Positions 8,817 to 17,008 of a stretch of 64,000 bases of DNA are shown here, piece by piece. The notes beneath the pieces were generated by a model. It saw only the letters and a list, made by a program, of their open reading frames with translations, was not told the DNA's origin and ran no database searches. The position numbers and the translations under genes are program-made. Source of the DNA: Lachnospiraceae bacterium (lineage in GTDB: Bacteria; Bacillota; Clostridia; Lachnospirales; Lachnospiraceae). The first letter of the stretch is position 1. Every line of letters begins with the position of its first letter. The stretch is taken from positions 1-64,000 of the forward strand of contig CAAEMT010000014.1 of the NCBI GenBank assembly GCA_900757145.1. Reading direction: 5' to 3'.

Positions 8817-9814
8817 AAAAGATAATAAAAACAAGAGAGGTCAGCAGCTTTTTGTTCCTGATCGCGCTCTTTGCAGTCGTTGGAGTGATCAACCCCGCTT
8901 TCCTTACTTCAGAGAATATTATTTCCTGCTTTAATGACAGCGTAGTGTATATTATTATTTCTGTAGGTATGGCATTTGCGATCTTTGTCGGAGAGATCGA
9001 CGTATCGGTGGGTGCGAACCTCGGATTTACGGCAACGGTCGTATCCAGTATGCTTCGTGACGGTGAAAACTGGGCGTTTGCGTTTGCAGTCGGTATTCTG
9101 ATCGGGGCGCTGATCGGACTGTTTAACGGCTGGGGTGTCTCTGTGATGGGTGTTCCGTCACTGATCTTCACACTCGGAACGAACGGTGTTATGAGAGGTA
9201 TGATGTATGTCTATACACAGGGCGCCTGGGTGGAGAATCTTCCGGCTAAGTTTAAGCAGCTTTACAGCGCGGAGCTTTTCGGGCATATCAGTGTGATCTT
9301 TGTCGTGACGATAATTATGGTGATCGCAGTACATATATTATTAAAGCACACAAAACGGGGACGTTATTTCATCGCAGTCGGTGATAATCCGGCAGGAGCG
9401 GCTCTAGTAGGTATCCCGGCAACGGGGACAAGAGTAGCTGCTTATGTGATCTGCGGTGTGTTCGCTGCAATTTCAGGAATTGTTTTTTCTTCCCGTATCG
9501 GATTTGTTACGGCGATGTCCGGAAACGGTTATGAAATGAAAGCGGTGGCAGCATGCGTACTTGGAGGAATTAGTCTTTCAGGCGGCGTGGGAAGCGTGAT
9601 CGGCGCTTCGATTGGCGCTGTGATCATGGCAAGTATCAGCCGTCTGCTTGTATTCATGGAACTTGGTTCTACTTATGATAATACAATTACGGGAATTATG
9701 CTGATCACGATTGTAGTTGCAGATTCTCTGATGCAGAGAAGGAATGCAGAAAAGAACAGAAGACAGAGACTGGCAGCAAGAACAGCTGCCGCTGGGGAAG
9801 GAGGAAAGAACTGA
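8813..9814 (+). CDS. lsrC: AI-2 ABC transporter permease LsrC
   Basis: Integral membrane protein of 333 aa from the BPD_transp_2 family, with about nine or ten hydrophobic helices. The family-typical GEIDVSVGANLGFTATVV segment near residue 62 and the cytoplasmic coupling segment containing TKRGRYFIAVGDNPAGAALVGI near residue 180 are clear. It pairs with LsrD to form the channel and is translationally coupled to lsrA. The C-terminal tail after the last helix is basic (RRNAEKNRRQR). Confidence 0.87.
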   Translation: MKKIIKTREVSSFLFLIALFAVVGVINPAFLTSENIISCFNDSVVYIIISVGMAFAIFVGEIDVSVGANLGFTATVVSSMLRDGENWAFAFAVGILIGALIGLFNGWGVSVMGVPSLIFTLGTNGVMRGMMYVYTQGAWVENLPAKFKQLYSAELFGHISVIFVVTIIMVIAVHILLKHTKRGRYFIAVGDNPAGAALVGIPATGTRVAAYVICGVFAAISGIVFSSRIGFVTAMSGNGYEMKAVAACVLGGISLSGGVGSVIGASIGAVIMASISRLLVFMELGSTYDNTITGIMLITIVVADSLMQRRNAEKNRRQRLAARTAAAGEGGKN

Positions 9815-9816
9815 TC

Positions 9817-10842
9817 ATGAATAAATCCTTTTCCGATAAGCTGAAACATTTTTTGAAAAGCTGGGAGATGGTACTGATCTGTATCATGGCAGCAGAGTTC
9901 ATTATTTTCGGTGCTGCCAATGCGAAATTTTTAAGACCGGCTCTGCTGCTTAACAGTATGAATGACTTTATGTCGATTTGTATCATTTCCTTGTTTGTAA
10001 CATTTGTAATGATCACCGGAGGAATCGATATTCAGGCAGGGGCGATTGTCGGTCTGACTTCGATCATCATCGGTGTATCGTGGCAGGACTTCGGATGCAA
10101 TATCTGGGTATCCGTACTGATCGCGATTGCGGTGGCAGCAGTTTGCGGTGCAATCTCAGGATTTTTTATCGCATACTGCGGTGTACAGGCAATGGTCGTC
10201 ACTCTGGGAGGAAGTTTCCTCTATGCAGGTATTGCGCTGCTTGTGTCGAATCTTGCTTCAACAGCAAGCTATCAGGGTATCAGCGGTTTTCCGGATGCTT
10301 TCCGTATACTTGCAAAATATAAGTTTTTTGGAATCGTTCCGAGTCAGCTCATCATCTTTTTGGTGCTTGCCGTGCTTGCGTATATCTTACTTCACCGTAC
10401 AAAATACGGAAGAAGGATATTCCTTGTAGGTGTGAATCCGCAGGCGGCATCTTACTCGGGAATCAATACGAAGCGTGTGATCATGAGTACATATGTGCTT
10501 TCGGCAGTAAGCGCTGCGATCGCTGGCATCGTGCTGACATCGTATCTCGGTACGGCAAAGAGTGATCTCGGTTCTAATTTTACACTGAATATTATTACAG
10601 CAGTGGTGCTTGGAGGAACACTGAGCACAGGCGGTAAGGGCAGTGTGGCAGGAACGGCTCTTGCATCGATGATTATTGGTATGCTTCGTTTCGGACTGCC
10701 GCTTTGCTTTAAAGTAGGCACGCAGTATCTGGACATTCCTGTCGGAATCCTGCTGCTTGTCGTGGTACTTGGACGATCTGTTGCGGGAAATTCTGCAACG
10801 ATCAGGCTGATGGCAAAATTTAAAAAGTCAAAAGCCGCTTAA
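9817..10842 (+). CDS. lsrD: AI-2 ABC transporter permease LsrD
   Basis: Second permease of the importer, 341 aa, again BPD_transp_2 type. It carries TGGIDIQAGAIVGLTS near residue 66, the coupling region TKYGRRIFLVGVNPQAASYSGI, and the conserved LGGTLSTGGKGSVAGT segment. Only 2 bp separate it from lsrC, which ends with a ribosome binding site GGAGGAAAG. Confidence 0.87.
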   Translation: MNKSFSDKLKHFLKSWEMVLICIMAAEFIIFGAANAKFLRPALLLNSMNDFMSICIISLFVTFVMITGGIDIQAGAIVGLTSIIIGVSWQDFGCNIWVSVLIAIAVAAVCGAISGFFIAYCGVQAMVVTLGGSFLYAGIALLVSNLASTASYQGISGFPDAFRILAKYKFFGIVPSQLIIFLVLAVLAYILLHRTKYGRRIFLVGVNPQAASYSGINTKRVIMSTYVLSAVSAAIAGIVLTSYLGTAKSDLGSNFTLNIITAVVLGGTLSTGGKGSVAGTALASMIIGMLRFGLPLCFKVGTQYLDIPVGILLLVVVLGRSVAGNSATIRLMAKFKKSKAA

Positions 10843-10905
10843 ATGTGATGTTTGGAGGACGTGCCTCTGACATAAAAAACTTTAATTAAAGGAGGAAAAG
10901 AAACT

Positions 10906-11982
10906 ATGATGAAAAAGGCTTTAGCTGCATCTCTGGCAGCAACGATGCTGCTTGGAGCAACCGGTATGGTGGCAGGCGCAGAGGAGAAAAGTGTAGAGGG
11001 AATGACTGTTGCGTTCATTCCGAAGGTGACGGGAAATGCTTTCTTCGAATCAGCTAATGACGGCGCGCAGGAATTTGCAGAGAAATGGGGCATCACGGTT
11101 GAGTACATGGGCAACTCTGTAGCAGGCGCTGCTGAGCAGGTTGAGGTAATCCATCAGGCGATCAACACAGGTGTGGATGCGATCTGTATTTCCACAGTTG
11201 ATGCAGCAGGTGTGGCAGATGCGCTGAAAGAGGCGGCTGACATGGGTATCACAGTTTGTACATGGGACTCTGACGCTAATGCAGAAGATCGTGCGCTGAT
11301 GGTATCTCAGGGTACACCGGAGGTTCTCGGAAAGATGCTCGTTGACATGGGCGTGGATGGCCTGACAAAACGCGGTAAGGATCCAGCTGCTGATCCGATC
11401 AAATACTGCTGGCATTATTCACAGGCAACTGTTACAGACCAGAACTCCTGGCAGGTAGCAGGTGAGGCTTATATCAAAGAGAACTATCCAAACTGGGAAA
11501 ATGTTGCTCCGGACAATTACTACAGTGAGCAGGATTCTGAGAAGGCTGTAAATGTTGGTGCAGCTGTTCTTGACAACCACGCTGACATTGACCTGATCCT
11601 TTGCAACGATTCCACAGCTCTTCCGGGACAGCTTCAGGCTGCACAGAACAAGGGACTGACAAAAGACGACATCACAATTACAGGATTTGCTTCTCCGAAC
11701 TCTATCAAAGAATTCTGCAAAGCAGGCGTTCTTTATGAGTGGGGACTTTGGGACTGCAAGATCCAGGGTGCTATGGGATGCTATGTAGCAGCATACCTCG
11801 CAGCAGGCAATGAAGTAAAAGTTGGCGATACGATCTCTATTCCGGAAATCGGTGATGTAACAGTAGAGCCGAACGACAGCATTTCAGAAGGCGCAGTTAC
11901 AGGCGATGTGAACAACGGTGTTGTTCTTCTGCCGGAGCGTGCAGTATTTGACGAGACAAATATGGATGATTACAATTTCTAA
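10906..11982 (+). CDS. lsrB: AI-2-binding protein LsrB
   Basis: Periplasmic-binding-protein fold (type I), 358 aa; captures AI-2 outside the membrane. It resembles enterobacterial LsrB along its length: VAFIPK (Lys40), CTWDSD (Asp121), TVTDQN (Asp178, Gln179), LWDCKIQGAMGCYVA, and a terminal VVLLPERAVFDETNM. Four of the six ligand residues known in Salmonella LsrB are kept, but the Pro220 and Ala222 equivalents are Asn234 and Ser236. The signal peptide (about 25 aa, ending AGA) has no lipobox cysteine, which is unusual for a Gram-positive binding protein. AAAGGAGG precedes ATG 10906. Confidence 0.87.
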   Translation: MMKKALAASLAATMLLGATGMVAGAEEKSVEGMTVAFIPKVTGNAFFESANDGAQEFAEKWGITVEYMGNSVAGAAEQVEVIHQAINTGVDAICISTVDAAGVADALKEAADMGITVCTWDSDANAEDRALMVSQGTPEVLGKMLVDMGVDGLTKRGKDPAADPIKYCWHYSQATVTDQNSWQVAGEAYIKENYPNWENVAPDNYYSEQDSEKAVNVGAAVLDNHADIDLILCNDSTALPGQLQAAQNKGLTKDDITITGFASPNSIKEFCKAGVLYEWGLWDCKIQGAMGCYVAAYLAAGNEVKVGDTISIPEIGDVTVEPNDSISEGAVTGDVNNGVVLLPERAVFDETNMDDYNF

Positions 11983-11999
11983 AAAGATTTCTGGTATAG

Positions 12000-12108
12000 T
12001 TCTGCAAAGAATATAGCAGAAGAATTATGAGGCGCGGGATTGCCGCAATAGTTTCATGTGAATACTGTTGCGGCAGTTTCCTGTATTGGCGAAAAGCCAT
12101 GTGCTTTT
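12000..12108 (+). other. lsrB-lsrF intergenic hairpins
   Basis: The 211-bp gap between lsrB and lsrF contains a strong hairpin (12041-12052 with 12064-12075, 12 pairs with one G-U) and a smaller one before it (12000-12005 with 12016-12021). No good T-tract follows, so an RNA processing or stabilising element that sets the lsrB:lsrF ratio is more likely than a full terminator. Confidence 0.6.
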
Positions 12109-12193
12109 CTGCGTCATAAGAATGGGTGCTGTGCATCGGTATGGCATTCGAAACTGTTAAGAGCACTAAAATATAGTAAAGAGAGGAAATAAT

Positions 12194-13072
12194 ATGGCAG
12201 ATAAAGACGGACTGAAAGTAGCGAAAGATTATCATGTAGAGGTTCCCTTTGGAAATACAGACGGTTTTTATGTAAAGGGGGCAAACAATCTTGACTGGGG
12301 CATGCAGAAACATCTGTCCAATATGTTTAATCCGAAAAGCGGAAATACGGTGATGTTTGCATTTGACCACGGATATTTTATGGGGTCTACGGCAGGACTT
12401 GAGAGACTTGATCTCCTGCTTCCGAAGCTTGCTCCTTATGTAGATGTATTTATGGGTACGAGAGGCGCGATCCGTACATGTGTTCCGCCTCAGATCACAA
12501 AGGGTATTGCGCTTCGTGTAAGCTCTGGCTCATCCATGCTCAATGAGGATCTTTCTCATGAGGTGGTAGCTGTCGATATCGAAGATGCGATTCGGATGAA
12601 TGCGGACTGTATGGCAGTACAGACATTTATAGGTGCGGACGGACAGCTTTCCAGTATCGACAATCTTTCTAAGACGATTAATGCAGGCATGCGTTACAGC
12701 ATTCCGACACTCGGCGTCGTTGCAGTAGGAAAGGATATGGAACGTACGGATCGCTTCTTTAAGCTGGCAACACGTATTGTAGCTGAGATGGGCGTGCAGC
12801 TTGTAAAGACATACAACTGTGACAATTTTGAAGAAGTAGTAGCAGCCTGCCCTGTACCGATCGTTGTAGCAGGCGGAAAGAAGCTGGCAGAGAAAGATGC
12901 ACTGACATTGGCATACACAGTGATCTCCAAGGGAGCAAGAGGCGTTGACATGGGACGCAACATCTTCCAGAGTGAGCATCCGGTTGAGATGGCGCAGGCA
13001 GTGGCGAAAGTAGTACACGAAGGCTTTACAGATGTACAGGCGTATGAGTTCTATCAGGATATCATCCACTAA
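12194..13072 (+). CDS. lsrF: 3-hydroxy-5-phosphonooxypentane-2,4-dione thiolase LsrF
   Basis: Class I aldolase-fold enzyme that, in enterobacteria, transfers an acetyl group from the isomerised phospho-AI-2 to CoA and ends the AI-2 degradation route. Length (292 aa) matches E. coli LsrF (291 aa). Landmarks are MFAFDHGYFMGSTAGLE, VDVFMGTRGAIRT, the VKTYNCDNFEEVV segment carrying the putative Schiff-base Lys, PIVVAGGKK and GVDMGRNIFQSEHP. It is the last gene of the rightward lsr operon, before a terminator. Confidence 0.9.
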   Translation: MADKDGLKVAKDYHVEVPFGNTDGFYVKGANNLDWGMQKHLSNMFNPKSGNTVMFAFDHGYFMGSTAGLERLDLLLPKLAPYVDVFMGTRGAIRTCVPPQITKGIALRVSSGSSMLNEDLSHEVVAVDIEDAIRMNADCMAVQTFIGADGQLSSIDNLSKTINAGMRYSIPTLGVVAVGKDMERTDRFFKLATRIVAEMGVQLVKTYNCDNFEEVVAACPVPIVVAGGKKLAEKDALTLAYTVISKGARGVDMGRNIFQSEHPVEMAQAVAKVVHEGFTDVQAYEFYQDIIH

Positions 13073-13141
13073 TACGAAAGACAAAAATTAGGATGCGTAC
13101 AGAAAAAGATGTCTGAAAGATATTGATGCATCCGGTACAGA

Positions 13142-13200
13142 AAAAGTGCACTCCGTAAGCGCTTCGTGAAATCGAGGAAACGTGCGGAGTGCGCTTTTAT
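13142..13200 (+). terminator. terminator after lsrF
   Basis: A 14-bp stem (13142-13155 with 13185-13198, one G-T) ends in CTTTTAT. It closes the lsr operon and separates it from the AEC transporter gene. Confidence 0.75.
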
Positions 13201-13214
13201 GTTAGGGGGACAAA

Positions 13215-14141
13215 ATGATTCGGGAAGTTTTGGAGATGGTGCTGCCGGTTCTGGTCATGATCGCAATCGGCTGCATGTGTAATAAAAAACAGATATTCAA
13301 TGCGGAAGGGCTCCAGGGCATCAAGGCTGTGATCGGAAATGTTATGCTTCCGGTGACGCTGTTTTACGCTTTTCTGACCGCGCAGTACAGCATTCGTGTG
13401 CTCGTTGTATTCTTTGTAGTATTTGCAGGGTTCGGCGCGGCGATTGCTGTAGGTTTTCTTCTGCGCCGTTTCGTAAGACCATATGGCAGATTCTTGCCGT
13501 TTTTGCTTGCAAGCGCGGAGGGTGGTATGCTTGGCTATGCGCTTTACGGACTGCTGGTCGGCAGTCAGTCCGGCTTTGCAGCTGTCGATCTTGGTCAGAC
13601 GGTTTTTGCATACACTGTCTGGCTTGGACTTTTGACATCGGTGGACGGAGGAAAAATAAGTCCGTCCTCACTCCTCAAAAATATGCTGTCAAATAAGTGT
13701 TTCCTTGGAATGGCGCTCGGAATTGTGCTTGGAGCGACAGGAATCGGCAGTGTTATTCTTTCATCAGAAGCAGGAGGAATTTTCGAGGCGGTAGTTCAGA
13801 TGATAAAGAATCCGGTCAGTGCGCTTGTTTTGCTCCTTGTAGGATATGAACTGAATCTGAAAGCCGAGCTTCTTTCGCCTGTGCTAAAAACAATCCTTTT
13901 CAGGCTTGTGATCATGGGAGGCCTGCTTCTTGTCAGCAATCTCATTATTTTTAGTATATTCCCGTTTGACAGGGAACTTGAGATAGCGCTGATGGTGCTT
14001 TATGCGCTCCCTGCGCCATTTATTATTCCGATCTTTTCTGATGTAGGGGCAGACGGAGAGTACGTGGCGACAACGTTATCGCTCAATACGCTCGTGACAG
14101 TAATTCTGTACTGTGCGATCGCAGTGTACAGTCTCGGATAA
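13215..14141 (+). CDS. AEC family transporter (auxin efflux carrier type)
   Basis: A 308-residue membrane protein with about ten hydrophobic helices and the two-half layout of the AEC/malonate-malate permease family: an N-terminal half with VMLPVTLFYAF and a C-terminal half with ALPAPFIIPIF and ATTLSLNTLVTVILY. Family members export or import organic acids; the substrate cannot be told. AGGGGGA precedes ATG 13215. A terminator separates it from lsrF, so it need not belong to the AI-2 system. Confidence 0.8.
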   Translation: MIREVLEMVLPVLVMIAIGCMCNKKQIFNAEGLQGIKAVIGNVMLPVTLFYAFLTAQYSIRVLVVFFVVFAGFGAAIAVGFLLRRFVRPYGRFLPFLLASAEGGMLGYALYGLLVGSQSGFAAVDLGQTVFAYTVWLGLLTSVDGGKISPSSLLKNMLSNKCFLGMALGIVLGATGIGSVILSSEAGGIFEAVVQMIKNPVSALVLLLVGYELNLKAELLSPVLKTILFRLVIMGGLLLVSNLIIFSIFPFDRELEIALMVLYALPAPFIIPIFSDVGADGEYVATTLSLNTLVTVILYCAIAVYSLG

Positions 14142-14169
14142 AAAGGCTAGTCAAATCAGCAGTTTTTTG

Positions 14170-14198
14170 TTGACGCGGGCATCATCATATGCTATATT
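14170..14198 (+). promoter_or_regulatory. sigma-A promoter of rpsO
   Basis: TTGACG (14170-14175), a 17-bp spacer and TATATT (14193-14198). Transcription should begin near 14205. Confidence 0.75.
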
Positions 14199-14204
14199 GA
14201 ACAG

Positions 14205-14290
14205 GTATGAAATTCAGCCGCCACCCAGCAGTAAGGAGTCTCCGACCGCTGTCTTGGTAGCAGGCGATCAAAAAAACAGGAGGATTTATT
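14205..14290 (+). promoter_or_regulatory. rpsO mRNA leader, possible S15 autoregulatory site
   Basis: About 86 nt of leader between the promoter and rpsO contains short complementary stretches (for example CTGTC/GGTAGCAG around 14239-14258). In several bacteria S15 binds a structured leader of its own mRNA. Here only position and some self-complementarity support this; the known motif was not matched base by base. Confidence 0.35.
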
Positions 14291-14557
14291 ATGATTTCTA
14301 AAGAGAAGAAAACGGCAATCATCAACGAGTATGCAAGAACACCGGGCGATACAGGTTCACCGGAGGTACAGATCGCAGTTCTTACAGCAAGAATCCAGGA
14401 GCTTACAGAGCATCTGAAGACACATCCGAAGGATCATCATTCCAGAAGAGGTCTGCTGAAGATGGTAGGTCAGAGACGTGGTCTGCTGGCATACCTGAAG
14501 AAGACAAATCTTGACGGATACCGTGAGCTGATTGCAAAACTTGGAATCAGAAAGTAA
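14291..14557 (+). CDS. rpsO: 30S ribosomal protein S15
   Basis: An 88-residue protein with the complete S15 signature: TPGDTGSPEVQIAVLTARI near the N terminus and HHSRRGLLKMVGQRRGLLAYL in the middle. It binds the three-way junction of the 16S central domain. AGGAGG lies just before the ATG. pnp lies downstream, the usual rpsO-pnp order. Confidence 0.97.
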   Translation: MISKEKKTAIINEYARTPGDTGSPEVQIAVLTARIQELTEHLKTHPKDHHSRRGLLKMVGQRRGLLAYLKKTNLDGYRELIAKLGIRK

Positions 14558-14570
14558 TAAATAATAAAAG

Positions 14571-14602
14571 AGGGCGGAAGCAATTCCGCCCTTGCTTTGC
14601 AG
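14571..14602 (+). terminator. terminator or attenuator after rpsO
   Basis: Perfect 9-bp GC-rich stem (14571-14579 with 14584-14592), a GCAA tetraloop and a weak T-rich tail. Partial read-through into pnp is likely, since no clear pnp promoter was seen. Confidence 0.75.
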
Positions 14603-14625
14603 TTACAGTTTAACACGGACAGAGA

Positions 14626-14828
14626 CTGCAGGAAATGCACCGAGACCACTGAAAAGGAGATGTGCAGCTTTGAGGGGAGAGCGTTCGTCTTTTTTTCAGT
14701 AGTTTCGGACTCTTGCAGAATCCGGCTGTGTTTCGCTGACAGGTGAAACCGCAATTGATCTGTGACGACTGAGGAGACTGAAGCCTTAGCCGAACGAAGG
14801 TGCAGCTATAAAGGTATTGCATAGCTGC
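14626..14828 (+). promoter_or_regulatory. structured pnp leader
   Basis: The arm 14640-14655 pairs with 14693-14708 at 15 of 16 positions, and 14626-14630 pairs with 14714-14718 outside it, giving a long interrupted hairpin. A second perfect 8-bp hairpin (14802-14809 with 14821-14828) ends just before the ribosome binding site. In E. coli a long pnp leader hairpin is cut by RNase III and used by PNPase for autoregulation; a similar role here is inference. Confidence 0.5.
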
Positions 14829-14855
14829 GTGGAACAAGAGAAAAGGAGAAAGAGT

Positions 14856-16943
14856 ATGTATAAGAGTTTTTCAATGGAACTTGCAGGCAGAACGCTTACT
14901 GTCGATGTAGGACGTGTAGGCGCTCAGGCAAACGGATGTGCGCTGATGCATTATGGAGAGACGACTGTTCTCTCTACGGCTACTGCATCCGAAAAGCCGA
15001 GAGACGGGATTGATTTCTTCCCGCTTAGTGTTGAATATGAAGAGAAATTTTATTCTGTAGGAAAGATTCCGGGTGGATTCAATAAGAGAGAGGGAAAGGC
15101 ATCTGAGAATGCAGTTCTTACGTCGCGTGTAATAGACCGTCCGATGCGTCCACTGTTTCCGAAGGATTACAGAAATGACGTTACACTCAACAACATGGTT
15201 ATGTCAGTTGATCCGCAGTGCCGTCCGGAGCTTACGGCTATGCTTGGAGCAGCGATCTCTACAGCGATTTCTGATATTCCGTTTGACGGTCCGTGCGCGA
15301 TGACACAGATGGGACTCGTAGACGGCGAGCTGATCGTCAATCCGTCCCAGAAACAGTGGGATGACGGCGATTTGCAGCTTACGGTTGCTTCTACAGGCGA
15401 GAAAGTCATCATGATCGAAGCCGGAGCAAATGAAGTAAAAGAAGAAGTGATGCTCGATGCGATCTACAAGTGCCATGCGATCAACCTTGAGATTATCGAA
15501 TTTATTAAAAAGATGATGGCTGAGGTAGGAAAGCCGAAGCATGCGTACGAAAGCTGTGCAATTCCGGAAGAGCTGTTTGAGGAGATTAAGAAGGTTGTTA
15601 CTCCGGCTGAGATGGAAGAGGCTGTATTCACAGATGTAAAGCAGGTGCGTGAGGAGAACATCCGTCAGGTGACTGCAAAGCTTGAGGAAGCATTTGCAGA
15701 GAAGGAAGAATGGCTTGCGCTGCTTCCGGAGGCGATTTATCAGTATCAGAAGAAAACAGTCCGCAAGATGATCCTGAAAGATCACAAGCGTCCGGACGGA
15801 CGTGCGATCACACAGATCCGTCCGCTTGCTGCTGAGGTTGATCTGATCCCGAGAGTACATGGCTCTGCGATGTTTACAAGAGGACAGACACAGATCTGTA
15901 CGATCACGACACTGGCTCCGCTTTCTGAAATGCAGAAGGTAGACGGACTGGATGAAAATATTACAAGTAAGAGATATATGCACCACTACAATTTCCCGTC
16001 TTACTCCGTAGGCGAAACGAAAGTCAGCCGCGGACCGGGACGCCGTGAGATCGGACATGGCGCTCTTGCCGAGAAGGCCCTTGTACCGGTGCTTCCGACA
16101 GAAGAGGAATTCCCGTATGCAATCCGTACGGTATCTGAGACATTTGAGTCAAACGGTTCTACATCACAGGCAAGTATCTGTGCTTCTACGATGTCTCTGA
16201 TGGCGGCAGGCGTGCCGATCAAAAAGCCTGTAGCAGGTATTTCCTGCGGACTTGTGACAGGTGAGACAGACGATGATTATATTGTTCTCACAGACATTCA
16301 GGGACTTGAGGACTTCTTTGGAGATATGGACTTTAAGGTGGCCGGTACAGTTGACGGTATTACTGCTATCCAGATGGATATCAAGATCCATGGTCTGACA
16401 AGACCGATCGTAGAGGAAGCGATCGCCAGAACGCGTGAAGCAAGAATGTATATTCTCAATGAGATCATGATTCCGTGTATCTCAAATCCGAGAGAGACAG
16501 TAGGAAAGTATGCACCGAAGATTATTTCTATGCAGATCGATCCTCAGAAGATCGGTGATGTGGTAGGACAGCGCGGAAAGACGATCAATACGATCATTGA
16601 GCGTACAGGTGTGAAGATCGACATTACAGATGACGGTGCAGTATCCATTTGCGGTACAGATCAGGCAATGATGGATAAAGCTGCCGAGATGATCAGTATT
16701 ATCGTGACAGATTTTGAAGCGGGACAGATTTTCACAGGTGAAGTAGTCAGCATCAAAGAATTCGGTGCTTTTGTTGAGTTTGCACCGGGCAAAGAGGGAA
16801 TGGTCCACATTTCTAAAATTGCAAAAGAAAGAATCAACCGTGTTGAAGACGTTCTTACGCTTGGGGACAAGGTAAAGGTAGTATGCCTTGGAAAAGACAA
16901 GATGGGAAGAATGAGCTTCAGCATCAAAGATGTAAAAGATTGA
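14856..16943 (+). CDS. pnp: polyribonucleotide nucleotidyltransferase (PNPase)
   Basis: Phosphorolytic 3'-5' exoribonuclease, 695 aa. Two RNase PH domains are visible: the first with ALMHYGETTVLSTAT and RVIDRPMRPLFP, the second with VHGSAMFTRGQTQICTITTL, SFSVGE-type sequence YSVGETKVSRGPGRREIGHG and DIQGLEDFFGDMDFKVAGT. Then come a KH domain (PQKIGDVVGQRGKTINTIIERTG) and an S1 domain (GEVVSIKEFGAFVEFAPGKEGMVHIS). ATG 14856 is chosen behind AAAAGGAGAA. A terminator follows the stop. Confidence 0.97.
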   Translation: MYKSFSMELAGRTLTVDVGRVGAQANGCALMHYGETTVLSTATASEKPRDGIDFFPLSVEYEEKFYSVGKIPGGFNKREGKASENAVLTSRVIDRPMRPLFPKDYRNDVTLNNMVMSVDPQCRPELTAMLGAAISTAISDIPFDGPCAMTQMGLVDGELIVNPSQKQWDDGDLQLTVASTGEKVIMIEAGANEVKEEVMLDAIYKCHAINLEIIEFIKKMMAEVGKPKHAYESCAIPEELFEEIKKVVTPAEMEEAVFTDVKQVREENIRQVTAKLEEAFAEKEEWLALLPEAIYQYQKKTVRKMILKDHKRPDGRAITQIRPLAAEVDLIPRVHGSAMFTRGQTQICTITTLAPLSEMQKVDGLDENITSKRYMHHYNFPSYSVGETKVSRGPGRREIGHGALAEKALVPVLPTEEEFPYAIRTVSETFESNGSTSQASICASTMSLMAAGVPIKKPVAGISCGLVTGETDDDYIVLTDIQGLEDFFGDMDFKVAGTVDGITAIQMDIKIHGLTRPIVEEAIARTREARMYILNEIMIPCISNPRETVGKYAPKIISMQIDPQKIGDVVGQRGKTINTIIERTGVKIDITDDGAVSICGTDQAMMDKAAEMISIIVTDFEAGQIFTGEVVSIKEFGAFVEFAPGKEGMVHISKIAKERINRVEDVLTLGDKVKVVCLGKDKMGRMSFSIKDVKD

Positions 16944-16955
16944 TAGTCAGTGTGG

Positions 16956-16983
16956 GCGCCTCAGTTTCTGAGGCGCTTTCTGC
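16956..16983 (+). terminator. terminator after pnp
   Basis: Perfect 9-bp stem (16956-16964 with 16968-16976) with a 3-nt loop, followed by TTTCTGCTT. Confidence 0.85.
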
Positions 16984-17008
16984 TTAAATGAATATATGGA
17001 GGGTGAAT

